Source: Burkholderiales bacterium
GTDB lineage: Bacteria > Pseudomonadota > Gammaproteobacteria > Burkholderiales > Burkholderiaceae_E
DNA length: 43,954 nucleotides
Direction: 5' to 3'
Assembly: GCA_027489195.1 (NCBI GenBank)
Contig: JAIYAG010000095.1
Coordinates: 1-43,954 of the forward strand
The translations under genes and the position numbers were made by a program. Under the pieces are notes generated by a model that did not search any database, was not told where the DNA came from, and saw nothing but the letters and a program-made list of their open reading frames with translations. Positions 7,758 through 16,177 of the stretch are shown here, piece after piece (position 1 is the stretch's first letter; each line of letters opens with the position of its first letter).

Positions 7758-8303
7758 ATGACCCTGAACCCGATCACCGTCCCCACCCGCGACCAGGTGT
7801 CGCCCGCCAACCAGGCCCTGTTCGACGGCCTGAAGAAAGGTCTGGGCATGGTGCCCAACCTCTACGCCACGATGGCGCATTCGGAGCGGGCGCTCGGCAC
7901 CTACCTCGCGCTGCAGAACGCGGGCAGCAGCATCCAGGGCAAGGCGCGCGAGGTGGTCAACCTCGTGGTGAGCCAGGTCAACGGCTGCGAGTACTGCCTG
8001 GCCGCCCACACCGTCATCGGCGGCATGGTGGGCTTCACGGCCGATCAGATCATGGAGATCCGCCGCGGGCGCGCGTCCTTCGACGCGAGGCTCGACGCGC
8101 TGGCCCGGCTGGTCGAGCGCATCGCGAGCGAACGCGGCCACGCCGACCCGGCACGGCTGCAGGCGTTCTTCGACGCGGGCTGGACGACGGAGCACCTGGT
8201 CGACGCCATCGTCGTCATCGGCGACAAGACGGTCACCAACTACCTGCATGCGACCACCCGGGTGCCGGTGGACTTTCCGGCGGCGCCGGCCCTGGCCGCC
8301 TGA
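7758..8303 (+). CDS. Carboxymuconolactone decarboxylase/AhpD-like protein
   Basis: 181 residues, helical AhpD/CMD fold. The motif CEYCLAAHT (CxxC followed by His two residues later) is the AhpD-type redox centre, seen in peroxidase-related proteins that reduce alkyl hydroperoxides or recycle peroxiredoxins. No signal peptide, so cytoplasmic. ATG 7758 has GGAG 7 bases upstream; a longer open frame upstream runs through the regulator's promoter and is not used. It is divergent from the LysR gene and followed 91 bases later by an EamA-type transporter. Together they suggest a LysR-induced response to a reactive or toxic small molecule (inference). Peroxidase rather than decarboxylase activity is favoured by the CxxC. 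Confidence 0.88.
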   Translation: MTLNPITVPTRDQVSPANQALFDGLKKGLGMVPNLYATMAHSERALGTYLALQNAGSSIQGKAREVVNLVVSQVNGCEYCLAAHTVIGGMVGFTADQIMEIRRGRASFDARLDALARLVERIASERGHADPARLQAFFDAGWTTEHLVDAIVVIGDKTVTNYLHATTRVPVDFPAAPALAA

Positions 8304-8394
8304 ACCCGACGCCACCGGCCCGGTCGGCGCCGCCGGCCGGGGTCCCCCGACAGGCCCGCCCTCGGCCCGTGCCGCCCCACTCTCGAGTCCCGAC

Positions 8395-9387
8395 ATGACC
8401 CCCGCCAGCCCGCCGCTCGTCCTCGCACCGCTCGTCCCGCTCGCCGCCGAGCGGCCCGCTTCCCCCGCCGCGACGCGGTCCGCCCCGACGCCTGCCGAGC
8501 GGTCCACCCTCCTCGCCGGCGTGGCCGTGGGCCTGCTGGCCGCGAGCATCGGCGCGCTCTACACCGTCTTCGCCCGCTGGGGCATCGCCCACGGCCTGCA
8601 GTCCACCGACCTCACGGTGCTGCGCTTCGGCGTGGCCGGCATGCTGACGCTGCCGGTGCTGTGGCTCGCCTGGCGCCGTGACGCGGCGCAGTTCGGCACC
8701 CGCTGGCGTGTCTGGCTGCTGATCGCGCTGCTCGCCGGCACGCCGTTCGGGCTCCTGATGTTCGGCGCGCTGCAGTTCGCGCCGCCCAGCCACGCGGCGG
8801 TGTTTCCCTTCACCGCGATGAGCGTGATGGGGATGGTGCTCGGCGCCGTGGTGCTGGGCGAGCGGCTGAACCTGCGCAAGCTGACCGGCATCGGCGTGGT
8901 GCTGCTCGGGCTGGTGCTGGTCTCGGGCGTGGATGCCGCGAGCTTCACGGCCCGCGCCGCGCTGGGCGACGCGATGTTCGTCGCGGCGGGCACGCTGTGG
9001 GCGGGGTTCGGCATCGTGCTGCGTCGTCACCGGCTCGACCCGCTGCTGGCCACGGCGGTGATCTCGCTGTCGGCGCTGCTGACCTACGTGCCGGTGTACG
9101 CCGTCGCGGTCGGCGGCGAACGGCTGCTGTCGGTCGCTCCGCAGGTCCTCTGGACCGAGGTGCTGGTGCAGGGCGTGATCGCGGGTGCCGGCACCCTCTT
9201 CACCTACGCGAAGATGGTGTCGCTGCTCGGCCCGGCGCGGGCCGCGGTCTTCCCGGCGCTGGCGCCCGGGCTGGCGGCACTGATGGCCTGGCCGGTGCTC
9301 GGGCACGTACCCACGGTCGCCGAGGCGCTGGGGCTGATGGTCGTGATGGCGGGGCTGGTCGCGGCGGTGACGCAGCGCAGGGGGTGA
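8395..9387 (+). CDS. EamA/DMT-family transporter
   Basis: 330 residues with about ten transmembrane helices in two repeated EamA halves. The first half begins LLAGVAVGLLAASIGALYTVFARWGI and contains the TMS3-5 region ending VVLGERLNLRKLTGIGVVLLG; the second begins ALGDAMFVAAGTLWAGFGIVLRR and ends GHVPTVAEALGLMVVMAGLVAAV. DMT proteins of this size mostly export amino acids or small metabolites. The first ~40 residues are Pro/Ala-rich and not conserved-looking, so the true start may be later than ATG 8395, which has no strong ribosome site. Probably co-regulated with the AhpD-like gene upstream. Substrate unknown. Confidence 0.85.
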   Translation: MTPASPPLVLAPLVPLAAERPASPAATRSAPTPAERSTLLAGVAVGLLAASIGALYTVFARWGIAHGLQSTDLTVLRFGVAGMLTLPVLWLAWRRDAAQFGTRWRVWLLIALLAGTPFGLLMFGALQFAPPSHAAVFPFTAMSVMGMVLGAVVLGERLNLRKLTGIGVVLLGLVLVSGVDAASFTARAALGDAMFVAAGTLWAGFGIVLRRHRLDPLLATAVISLSALLTYVPVYAVAVGGERLLSVAPQVLWTEVLVQGVIAGAGTLFTYAKMVSLLGPARAAVFPALAPGLAALMAWPVLGHVPTVAEALGLMVVMAGLVAAVTQRRG

Positions 9388-9391
9388 GTCG

Positions 9392-9427
9392 GCCCGGGGG
9401 CGAGGGTCCGCGTACGGGCCCCCTGGC
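9392..9427. terminator. GC-rich hairpin between convergent EamA and MarR genes
   Basis: GCCCGGGGGC at 9392-9401 pairs with GCCCCCTGGC at 9418-9427 (9 of 10 pairs, 16-base loop). It sits 5 bases after the EamA stop and 31 bases beyond the MarR stop. No T-run is present on either side, so intrinsic termination would be imperfect. Confidence 0.35.
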
Positions 9428-9457
9428 CGGGCCGTTCACATCCCGATGACCCCGCCG

Positions 9458-9988
9458 TCAAGCGCCAGTCACTCGAGACGCGGGCTCGTCCCGCTGCCCA
9501 CGCGACTCCGCCAGCATCGCCTGCGCCTCGGCGGACAGTGCGGCCAGCACCCGGCCGAAGGTCGCGTAGTCCTCGTCGCTCAGGCAGCCGCGCAGCCGTT
9601 GCTGGCGCGCCTGCGAGCCGACGATGCCCCGGCGCAGCACCTCGACGCCCGCCGGGCTGACCGACAGCCGCTGCCGACGCCGGTCCGTCCGGTCGCTGTC
9701 CATCGCGATCAGTCCCTTCTCCACGAGCTCGTAGCTCGCGCGACTCACCTGGCTGTGGTCCAGCCGCGTGGCCGCCGCGACCTGTCCGGAGGTGGTCGGC
9801 CCGAGGCGGTTGAGCATCACCAGCACGCGCCACTGGCGGCTGGACAGGCCCAGGTCCTCGCCGACTGCGCCTTCGACCACGCGGGCCAGCAGCTGGGACA
9901 GCACCGACACCCGGAAGGTGATCAGCTCCTCGGGTTCATGCCGACGCAGCGCCGCTGCGCTCACCTGGACAGCCTTTTTACTTGTCAT
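9458..9988 (-). CDS. MarR-family transcriptional regulator
   Basis: 176 residues from ATG 9988. The winged helix runs about residues 45-120: LSSRQWRVLVMLNRLG, the recognition helix DHSQVSRASYELVEKG and the wing DRTDRRRQRLSVSPAG with its conserved Asp-Arg pattern. It is divergent from the Bug/CoA-transferase/lyase operon, 72 bases away, in an AT-rich gap holding a promoter and a palindrome. MarR proteins in such a position normally repress the divergent catabolic operon until an organic-acid ligand binds (known of the family; target here is inferred). Confidence 0.92.
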   Translation of the reverse strand: MTSKKAVQVSAAALRRHEPEELITFRVSVLSQLLARVVEGAVGEDLGLSSRQWRVLVMLNRLGPTTSGQVAAATRLDHSQVSRASYELVEKGLIAMDSDRTDRRRQRLSVSPAGVEVLRRGIVGSQARQQRLRGCLSDEDYATFGRVLAALSAEAQAMLAESRGQRDEPASRVTGA

Positions 9989-9989
9989 G

Positions 9990-10025
9990 GCAATGTTTGC
10001 TAAAGCACATAAAGTTCCGTATTCT
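9990..10025 (+). promoter_or_regulatory. Promoter and MarR-type operator for the Bug/CoA-transferase operon
   Basis: TTGCTA (9997-10002), a 17-base spacer and TATTCT (10020-10025) form a sigma-70-like promoter (4/6 matches in each box) about 36 bases before ATG 10061. The imperfect palindrome GCAA-N3-TTGC at 9990-10000 overlaps the -35 box and abuts the MarR start codon, a suitable site for repression of both directions. Confidence 0.5.
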
Positions 10026-10060
10026 CGGGCCGCACGACAGACCCCACCGCGGAGACATCC

Positions 10061-11029
10061 ATGCATTCTGCGCCGCGTCGCACCCTGCTGACGGCCGCCC
10101 TGGCCCTGCCCTTCGCCGCACCGGCCCGCGCCCAGGCCTGGCCCGCCAAGCCGATCACCCTTGTCGTCACCCAGGGCACGGGTTCGGGCAGCGACGTGAT
10201 GGCGCGCCTGCTGGCCGGCTACCTGGGGCCGCTGCTGGGGCAGTCGGTGGTCGTCGAGAACCGGGCCGGAGCGTCCGGGATCATCGGCCACCAGTCGGTG
10301 GCACGCGCGGCACCGGACGGCTACACGCTGCTGTTCACGTCGACCGCCGGCCTGTTCGTCGTGCCGGTGATGAATCCGAACGCCCGCTACGGCCTGGCCG
10401 ACTACGTGCCGGTGGCGCCGGTCATGCGCGCGCCCTTCGCGGTGCTGGTCGCCAACACGCCCACCGCGCCCAAGACCCTCGCGGAGCTGCTGGCGGCGGT
10501 CCGCGCCGCGCCGCAGAGCTACGCGTCGGCCGGCGTCGGGACCATGACGCACCTGGGCAGCGAGCTGCTGCTGCGCAAGGCGGGCGTGCAGGCCACGCAC
10601 GTCCCCTACAAGGGCAGCGGCGCCGCGATCACCGATCTGATCGGCGGTCAGGTGCTGTTCGCGACCGACTCGCTGACCGCCGCCATGCCGCACATCCGCA
10701 GTGGCAAGCTGCGCGCGCTCGCGACGACGGACCTGTCACGCGAGGGCTCGCTGCCCGAGGTGCCGACACTGGCCGAGGCCGGGGTCGCCGGCGTGCAGGT
10801 GGCGGCGATCGGCGGACTCTTCGCGCCGAAGGGCACGCCGGCGGAGGTCGTCGACAAGGTCGCCGCGGCCACCGCCCGAGTGCTGGCCAGCCCGGACGTG
10901 GCGCAGCGATTTGCCGCGGTGGAGACCGATCCGCTCAAGGTGACGATGCCCGCCTTCAACGAGCTGCTCCAGAAGGAGGCCGAGGTCTGGAGCCCGTTGG
11001 TGCGCCAGCTCGGTCTCAAGCAGGAATGA
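10061..11029 (+). CDS. Bug-family tripartite tricarboxylate transporter substrate-binding protein
   Basis: 322 residues. A signal peptide (MHSAPRRTLLTAALALPFAA, cleavage near ARAQA) sends it to the periplasm. The mature part has the family's order of features: AWPAKPITLVVTQGTGSGSDVMARLLA, VVENRAGASGIIGHQSVARAAPDGYTL, and SAGVGTMTHLGSELL near the middle. Bug proteins bind carboxylates or related small acids; TctA/TctB membrane partners are absent here, as is common for the many orphan Bug genes of Burkholderiales. GGAG lies 6 bases before ATG 10061. The TGA overlaps the ATG of the CoA-transferase gene (ATGA), so uptake or sensing of the acid is tied to its activation. Confidence 0.93.
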   Translation: MHSAPRRTLLTAALALPFAAPARAQAWPAKPITLVVTQGTGSGSDVMARLLAGYLGPLLGQSVVVENRAGASGIIGHQSVARAAPDGYTLLFTSTAGLFVVPVMNPNARYGLADYVPVAPVMRAPFAVLVANTPTAPKTLAELLAAVRAAPQSYASAGVGTMTHLGSELLLRKAGVQATHVPYKGSGAAITDLIGGQVLFATDSLTAAMPHIRSGKLRALATTDLSREGSLPEVPTLAEAGVAGVQVAAIGGLFAPKGTPAEVVDKVAAATARVLASPDVAQRFAAVETDPLKVTMPAFNELLQKEAEVWSPLVRQLGLKQE

Positions 11030-12291
11030 GCGCGACCCCGAGCCCGGCAGCGGCGCACCTGCCGACCGAGCCCCTGCGCCCCGATGCCACCGGCCCGCTG
11101 CAGGGCATCCGGGTGGTGGACCTGTCGCGCCTCGTGGCCGGCAACATGCTCACGCTGCAGCTCGGCGACTTCGGCGCCGACGTCATCAAGGTCGAGGCGG
11201 CGGGGTCCGGCGACACGCTGCGCGAATGGCGCGAGGTCCATGCAGACTTCCCCGAAGGCTTCGACGGCTGGTGGCGCACCTATGCGCGCAACAAGCGCAG
11301 CCTGGCGCTCGACCTGCGCGACGCCGAGGCGATGGGCTGGCTGCGCCGCCTGATCGACACCGCGCAGGTGCTGGTCGAGAGCTTCCGGCCCGGCACGCTC
11401 GAGGCGATGGGTCTGGGGCCCGAGGTCCTGCTGGAGCGCAATCCGCGTCTGGTGGTGGTGCGGCTGTCCGGCTGGGGGCAGAGCGGCCCGTACCGCGAAC
11501 TGCCCGGGTTCGGCAGCCTCATCGAGGGCTTCAGCGGCTTCGCGCACAAGCACCGCAGCGCGAGCGGCGCGCCGCAGCTGCCGAACCTGGCGATGGCCGA
11601 CATGATCACCGGCCTCACCGGCGCCTTCGCCACCCTGGCCGCGCTGCGCGAGGTCGAGGTGAATGGGGCCCGCGGTCAGGTGGTCGACCTGTCGCTGCTG
11701 GAACCGATGCTGGCGGTCATGGGCCCCGACGTGAGCACCTTCGCGGCCACCGGCACGGATGCCGAGCCCGGCCGCAAGATCGCGTCGCCGCGCGGCAGCT
11801 ACCGCTGCAGCGACGGCCTGTGGGTGTCGATGAGCGGCTCGACCGACGTGATGGCGCGCCGCGTGTTCGAGGCCATCGGCCAGGCCGCGCTGTTCGACGA
11901 CCCGCGCTTCGCCACCAATGCCGCGCGGCTCGAGCACGACGACGCGCTCGACGCGATGGTGGCGGGCTTCATCGCCGGCCTCACGCAGGACGCGTGCCTC
12001 GCGCTGTTCCGCCGCCACGGCGTGACCGTCGGCCCCATCTACGCGCCGCCGCAGCTCCTCGCCGACCCGCATATCGCGCAGCGCGGCGTGTACGTGCGCC
12101 TCGACGCCGGCGACGGCGCCGAGCCGACCGTGATGCATCAGGTCGTGCCGCGTCTGCTCGGCACGCCGGGCAGCATCCGGCGCACCGCGCCGTCACGCGG
12201 CGAGCACACGTTCGCGCTGCTGCAGGAGCTCGGAGCCACGCCCGCCGAGTGCGCCGAGCTGCAGCGCCGGGGGGGCATCGAATGCCCATGA
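11026..12291 (+). CDS. CaiB/BaiF (class III) CoA-transferase
   Basis: 421 residues, cytoplasmic. Class III CoA-transferases move CoA from an acyl-CoA donor to a free acid through an aspartyl-CoA thioester; the nucleophile here is Asp192 in LAMADMITGLTGAFATL. Other family marks are GIRVVDLSRLVAGNMLTLQLGDFGADVIKVE near the N-terminus, YARNKRSLALDLR, and VRLSGWGQSGPYRELPGFGSL. The start overlaps the Bug gene stop and the end overlaps the start of the CitE-like gene, giving a tightly coupled trio. Together with the lyase, the likely pathway is activation of a hydroxy-acid (malate or citramalate type) followed by retro-Claisen cleavage (inference; the acid is not known). Confidence 0.92.
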   Translation: MSATPSPAAAHLPTEPLRPDATGPLQGIRVVDLSRLVAGNMLTLQLGDFGADVIKVEAAGSGDTLREWREVHADFPEGFDGWWRTYARNKRSLALDLRDAEAMGWLRRLIDTAQVLVESFRPGTLEAMGLGPEVLLERNPRLVVVRLSGWGQSGPYRELPGFGSLIEGFSGFAHKHRSASGAPQLPNLAMADMITGLTGAFATLAALREVEVNGARGQVVDLSLLEPMLAVMGPDVSTFAATGTDAEPGRKIASPRGSYRCSDGLWVSMSGSTDVMARRVFEAIGQAALFDDPRFATNAARLEHDDALDAMVAGFIAGLTQDACLALFRRHGVTVGPIYAPPQLLADPHIAQRGVYVRLDAGDGAEPTVMHQVVPRLLGTPGSIRRTAPSRGEHTFALLQELGATPAECAELQRRGGIECP

Positions 12292-13133
12292 AGTCGCTGC
12301 GCTCGCTCCTCTTCCTGCCGGCCATCGCGCCGAGGCTGCTGGCCCGGGCGGCCGAGCGCGGCGCCGACGCGCTGGTGGTGGATCTGGAGGACTCCGTCCC
12401 CCCGGACCGCAAGGCCGAGGCCCGTCCGATGGCGCGCGCCGCCGTCCGGTCCCTCGCCGAGGGCGGGGCGTCCGTGGTGCTGCGGGTCAACGCCGATCCC
12501 GCCCTCTGGCGGCAGGACCTGCTCGAGATGCCGGTGCACGCGCTGGCCGCCGTCATGCTGCCGAAGGTGGAGACGCTGCAGCAGGTCGAGGTCTTCGCCG
12601 AGGCGCTGGCCTCGGTCGCCCGCGCCGACGGTCACCGCCCGCCGCCGATCGCCGCACTGCTCGAGACGCCGCGCGGCGTGCTGGCCGCGGCGCAGGTGGC
12701 GCAGCACCCCGCGCTGTGCGCCCTCGGCTTCGGCGCGGAGGACTACGCGGCTGCCCTCGGCGTGCCGCCCGAGCCCGCGGCGCTGGTCTGGCCCGCCTCG
12801 CAGGTGCTCACCTGCGCACACGCCTGGGGGCTGCAGTGCTGGGGGCTGGCAGCGAGCATCGCCGAGGTCGGCGACCTGGAGGCCTTCGGGCGCTCCGTGC
12901 GGGCCGCGCGCGCGATGGGCTTCACCGGCTCGGTCTGCATCCATCCGCGTCAGGTCGATGTCGTCAACCGCGGCTTCTCGCCCGACGCCGACGAGCTCGC
13001 CTGGGCGGCACGGGTCGTCGCCGCCGACGACGCGGCGCGGGCGGCCGGCCTCGGCGCGGTGCTGCTGGACGGCCGCATGATCGACCTGCCGATCGTCGAG
13101 CGCGCGCGCCGGTGGCTGGCCGCGGGCGGCTGA
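12282..13133 (+). CDS. HpcH/HpaI aldolase/citrate lyase (CitE-like) family protein
   Basis: 283 residues, a TIM-barrel CoA-ester lyase of the CitE/malyl-CoA/citramalyl-CoA lyase family. Visible motifs: SLRSLLFLPA at the N-terminus, ADALVVDLEDSVPPDRK, VMLPKVET, IAALLETPRGV (Mg-binding Glu), LGFGAEDYAAALG (Mg-binding Asp) and GFTGSVCIHPRQV. ATG 12282 has a run of Gs at suitable distance; ATG 12288, overlapping the CoA-transferase stop as ATGA, is equally possible. No other citrate lyase subunits are near, so a stand-alone acyl-CoA lyase is likelier than true CitE. It completes the CoA-transferase/lyase module. Confidence 0.9.
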   Translation: MPMKSLRSLLFLPAIAPRLLARAAERGADALVVDLEDSVPPDRKAEARPMARAAVRSLAEGGASVVLRVNADPALWRQDLLEMPVHALAAVMLPKVETLQQVEVFAEALASVARADGHRPPPIAALLETPRGVLAAAQVAQHPALCALGFGAEDYAAALGVPPEPAALVWPASQVLTCAHAWGLQCWGLAASIAEVGDLEAFGRSVRAARAMGFTGSVCIHPRQVDVVNRGFSPDADELAWAARVVAADDAARAAGLGAVLLDGRMIDLPIVERARRWLAAGG

Positions 13134-13144
13134 GCGGCCTCGCG

Positions 13145-14443
13145 GTGCCGGGTCCCGCGACCGGTCCGGTCCCCGATCCCGACCCCGATCCCGACGGGCA
13201 CTGGGTGACGGTCTGGGCCGCATCGGCGCAGGCCGCCTACCCGGTGGGGTCGCCGATAGCCCAGCCGCCGCTCGATGCCGCGCTGCCCGACACCACGCGC
13301 GGTCTGGCGGACCAGTCGCTGCGCATGCTGCTGCGGCCCGGCCTCTGGTCGAGCCGCGTCCGGCTGCGGCTGAGCCACGTGTTCGGCGACCGGCCCCTGG
13401 TGCTGCGCGACCTCGGCGTGGCCCTGCACCTCGGCGGCGGCGCGCTGGTGCCGGGCAGCCGTGTCGGACTGCCCGACCAGGTCGTCGCCGCCGGACAGTC
13501 GACCTGGACCCCGCCGGTCGTCCTGCCCTGGCTGCGGAGCGCCGACGCGACGCTGATGCAGGGGCGCGCACTGGCCGTCAGCGCCCGGGTGGACGGCGCC
13601 AGCGGTCCGGTCACCTGGCATGCGAAGTCGATGGCCACGTCCTACCTGTCCGCCCCGGGCGATCGCGACGCCGCCGGACGGGACGACGCCTTCGGCTTTC
13701 CCCACGGCACCACGTCCACCTTCGTCGTCGACGCGTTCGATGCCTGGCTGCCCCGATCGGCGAGCGCCTTCGTCGCCTTCGGTGACTCGCTCACCGACGG
13801 CACCGGCACCACGCTCAACGGCCACGACCGATGGACCGACGTGCTGCAGCGCGAGGCCTGGCGCTCGGGCCGCGGCGACCTGGCCATCGTCAACGCCGGC
13901 ATCGGCGGCAACCAGGTGATCGGCCCGCCGCCTGGCAGCGGCTCGTGGCGGGGCGGGCCGTGCGCGGTGGCGCGCGTGGCGCGCGACGTGCTCGGCCTGT
14001 CGGGCGTGCGCACCGTGTTCTGGCTGCAGGGCATCAACGACTTCAGCGACAACGGGGGTGCGGAAGCGGTCGCCGTCGCCGAGGCCGTGGCCGCGACGGT
14101 CGGTCGGCTGCTGGGGCAGGGGCTCCGGGTGATCGGCGCCACCCTGCCGTCGGCGCTGGGCGCGACCCGACCGGGCCACGGCGGCGCGCTGCAGGATGCG
14201 AGGCGCCGCGCCTTCAACGAGGTGGTGCGCCGGGGCGGGCTCTTCGACGAGTTCGTCGACCTCGACCGCTGCCTGAGCGATGCGCGGACCGGGCGGCTGC
14301 ACACCGACTTCGACGGGGACGACACCCTGGGCGGGCCGGGCGACGGCATCCACCCCAACCGCGCGGGGCATGCAGCGATGGCGCGCTGCATCGGCGCGAC
14401 GTGCCTCGCTCCGGCCGCGCCCGGTGATCCGCGCGGGCCCTGA
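13145..14443 (+). CDS. SGNH/GDSL-family hydrolase
   Basis: About 432 residues from GTG 13145; GTG 13112 (overlapping the lyase gene) or GTG 13205 (start VTVWAASAQ) are alternatives, so the N-terminus is uncertain. SGNH blocks: I VAFGDSLTDGTG (nucleophile Ser), II IVNAGIGGN, III WLQGINDF, V DGIHPNRAGHAAM (catalytic Asp/His). Before block I lies a ~200-residue beta-rich region (HWVTVWAASAQAAYPVG onward) usual in this esterase group. A PDPDPDPD stretch sits before it and there is no clear signal peptide in the chosen start. It may cleave an ester to release the acid used by the upstream genes (inference). Followed directly by a strong hairpin. Confidence 0.82.
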   Translation: MPGPATGPVPDPDPDPDGHWVTVWAASAQAAYPVGSPIAQPPLDAALPDTTRGLADQSLRMLLRPGLWSSRVRLRLSHVFGDRPLVLRDLGVALHLGGGALVPGSRVGLPDQVVAAGQSTWTPPVVLPWLRSADATLMQGRALAVSARVDGASGPVTWHAKSMATSYLSAPGDRDAAGRDDAFGFPHGTTSTFVVDAFDAWLPRSASAFVAFGDSLTDGTGTTLNGHDRWTDVLQREAWRSGRGDLAIVNAGIGGNQVIGPPPGSGSWRGGPCAVARVARDVLGLSGVRTVFWLQGINDFSDNGGAEAVAVAEAVAATVGRLLGQGLRVIGATLPSALGATRPGHGGALQDARRRAFNEVVRRGGLFDEFVDLDRCLSDARTGRLHTDFDGDDTLGGPGDGIHPNRAGHAAMARCIGATCLAPAAPGDPRGP

Positions 14444-14481
14444 CCTGCGGCGGCCGCGGCGCGTGCCGCCGCCGCCGCAGG
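14444..14481 (+). terminator. Strong hairpin at the end of the catabolic operon
   Basis: Immediately after the stop, CCTGCGGCGGC (14444-14454) pairs perfectly with GCCGCCGCAGG (14471-14481), an 11-bp stem and 16-base loop. No T-run follows, so it is either a poor intrinsic terminator or an mRNA 3-prime stabiliser. It separates this operon from the signalling operon that follows. Confidence 0.45.
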
Positions 14482-14652
14482 GCCTTGCGCCAAGCCCGAC
14501 ACAATCGCCCCGCACAGCCCGGGCTTTGGGCCGCGACCCGTGCCGCGGCGGCTAGACTCGACCGCTCGCGCGGACCTCGTCTCGAACCCCTCGGGATCGC
14601 GTCCGCGTGGCGCTGCGAGCAGCACCTCCCGTCGCGCACAGCGCTGGCCTCC

Positions 14653-16128
14653 ATGACCGTGCCCCGCCGCTCGAACATCGTGGTGCTGCTGATCGACGAC
14701 CAGTTGATCATCGGCGAGAAGGTGCGCGAGCTGCTCGAGCACGACCCCCACATCGCGTTCCAGCACTGTGCGGACGCCGGCGACGCGATCGAGACGGCCT
14801 CGCGGCTGCAGCCCACGGTCATCCTGCAGGACCTGATGATGCCCGGCGTCGACGGGCTCGAGCTGCTGCGCCAGCTCAAGCGCGCCGACGCAACGCGGGA
14901 GGTGCCGGTCGTCGTGCTGTCGACCAAGGAGGAGCCGGCGATCAAGGCCGAGGCCTTCCGGCTCGGTGCCAACGACTACCTCGTCAAGCTGCCGAGCGCG
15001 GTGGAACTGATCGCGCGGATCCGCTACCACTCCGAGGCCTACCGCAATGCCGCGATGCGTCGTCTGGCCATGCAGGCGCTGATGGAGAGTCGGGAGGAAC
15101 TGCGCAAGAGCCACGAGCAGATCGCCCGACAGGCGGGCGAACTCGAGCTGCGCAACAGCTTCATCAAGAAGACCTTCGGCCGGTACCTGTCGGACGAGGT
15201 GGTGAGCGAACTGCTCGACTCCCCCGAGGGCCTGCGCCTCGGCGGCGAGAGCCGCGTGGTCACGATCATGATGGCCGACCTGCGCGACTTCACGTCCACC
15301 AGCGACCGGCTGCCGGCCACCCAGGTGGTGCAGATGCTCAATGCCTATCTCGGCGCCATGACGCGGGTCATCGCCGAGCATCACGGCACGATCGACGAGT
15401 TCATCGGGGACGCCATCCTGGCCATCTTCGGGGCGCCGCTGTCCCGGGACGACGATGCCCGTCGGGCCGCACGATGCGCGCTGGCCATGCACCAGGCGCT
15501 CGTGGCGGTGAACGAACGCGGTGCGCGCGACGGCCTGCCGATGCTGGAGATGGGCATCGCGCTGCACACCGGCGAGGTGGTGGTCGGCAACATCGGATCC
15601 GACATCCGCGCGAAGTACGGCGTGGTGGGCAGCAACGTCAACCTGACCGCTCGCATCGAGTCGCAGAGTGTCGGCGGCCAGGTCCTGGTGTCCGAAGCGG
15701 CCCGGGCGGCCATCGGCCCGGAGGCCCGGACGGGCCGCGAGCTGCGCTTCCAGGCCAAGGGCTTCCAGCGCGAGCTCGTGGCCTGGGAACTGACGGGGCT
15801 CGACGGCGAGGGCGGCCTGAGCCGTCCGGCCGGCGCCGGTCATCCGATGGCCATGCGCCTGCTCGAGCCGCCGCTGCCGCTGCAGTTCTGGCAGGCGCGT
15901 GGCAAGCGCGTCGACGGGCCGCCGCAGGACGGCTTCCTGGTGCGGGCGGGCGAACAGGCTGGCGCCCTGCGCACGGCGATCGCGCCGCCACCGTTCGCCG
16001 AGCTGAGGATCCTGCTGAAGGCCGGCGCCGATGACGAAGCGCCCCGGGAAGTCTGGGCAAAGGTGGTCGACACCGAGGGCGACGAGACACGGCTGCTGTT
16101 TTCCCGGCATCTGGACGCCCGGGCGTGA
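14653..16128 (+). CDS. Response regulator with class III adenylate/guanylate cyclase output domain
   Basis: 491 residues, cytoplasmic. Receiver domain 8-125 with acidic pocket IDD (14-16), phospho-acceptor Asp60 in ILQDLMMPG and Lys112. A helical linker (135-170) leads to a class III cyclase domain (~200-375): metal Asp209 in MMADLRDF, Asp253 in EFIGDAILAIFG, and transition-state Asn330 and Arg334 in NVNLTARIES. The position that is Lys in adenylate cyclases is Glu249, and the Asp/Thr partner position is Gly323; Glu there is typical of guanylate cyclases, so cGMP is possible. A ~115-residue C-terminal region of unclear fold follows. First gene of the chemosensory operon; probably phosphorylated by the CheA-like kinase encoded at its end. 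ATG 14653 lacks a good ribosome site. Confidence 0.9.
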   Translation: MTVPRRSNIVVLLIDDQLIIGEKVRELLEHDPHIAFQHCADAGDAIETASRLQPTVILQDLMMPGVDGLELLRQLKRADATREVPVVVLSTKEEPAIKAEAFRLGANDYLVKLPSAVELIARIRYHSEAYRNAAMRRLAMQALMESREELRKSHEQIARQAGELELRNSFIKKTFGRYLSDEVVSELLDSPEGLRLGGESRVVTIMMADLRDFTSTSDRLPATQVVQMLNAYLGAMTRVIAEHHGTIDEFIGDAILAIFGAPLSRDDDARRAARCALAMHQALVAVNERGARDGLPMLEMGIALHTGEVVVGNIGSDIRAKYGVVGSNVNLTARIESQSVGGQVLVSEAARAAIGPEARTGRELRFQAKGFQRELVAWELTGLDGEGGLSRPAGAGHPMAMRLLEPPLPLQFWQARGKRVDGPPQDGFLVRAGEQAGALRTAIAPPPFAELRILLKAGADDEAPREVWAKVVDTEGDETRLLFSRHLDARA

Positions 16129-16177
16129 ACCCCTGCTCTACAGTGACGCAACGCACGATCGACGAGGACAGTCGGAC

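Noticed and set aside
13167..13196. Tandem Pro-Asp codons (short GACCCC-like repeats) at the start of the SGNH gene
   Set aside because: Short low-complexity linker within a coding region; not a separate repeat element.
13642..16110. Long minus-strand open frame (822 codons) opposite the SGNH and cyclase genes
   Set aside because: Arg/Ala/Pro-rich with no domain; it mirrors two well-supported plus-strand genes and arises from high GC content.
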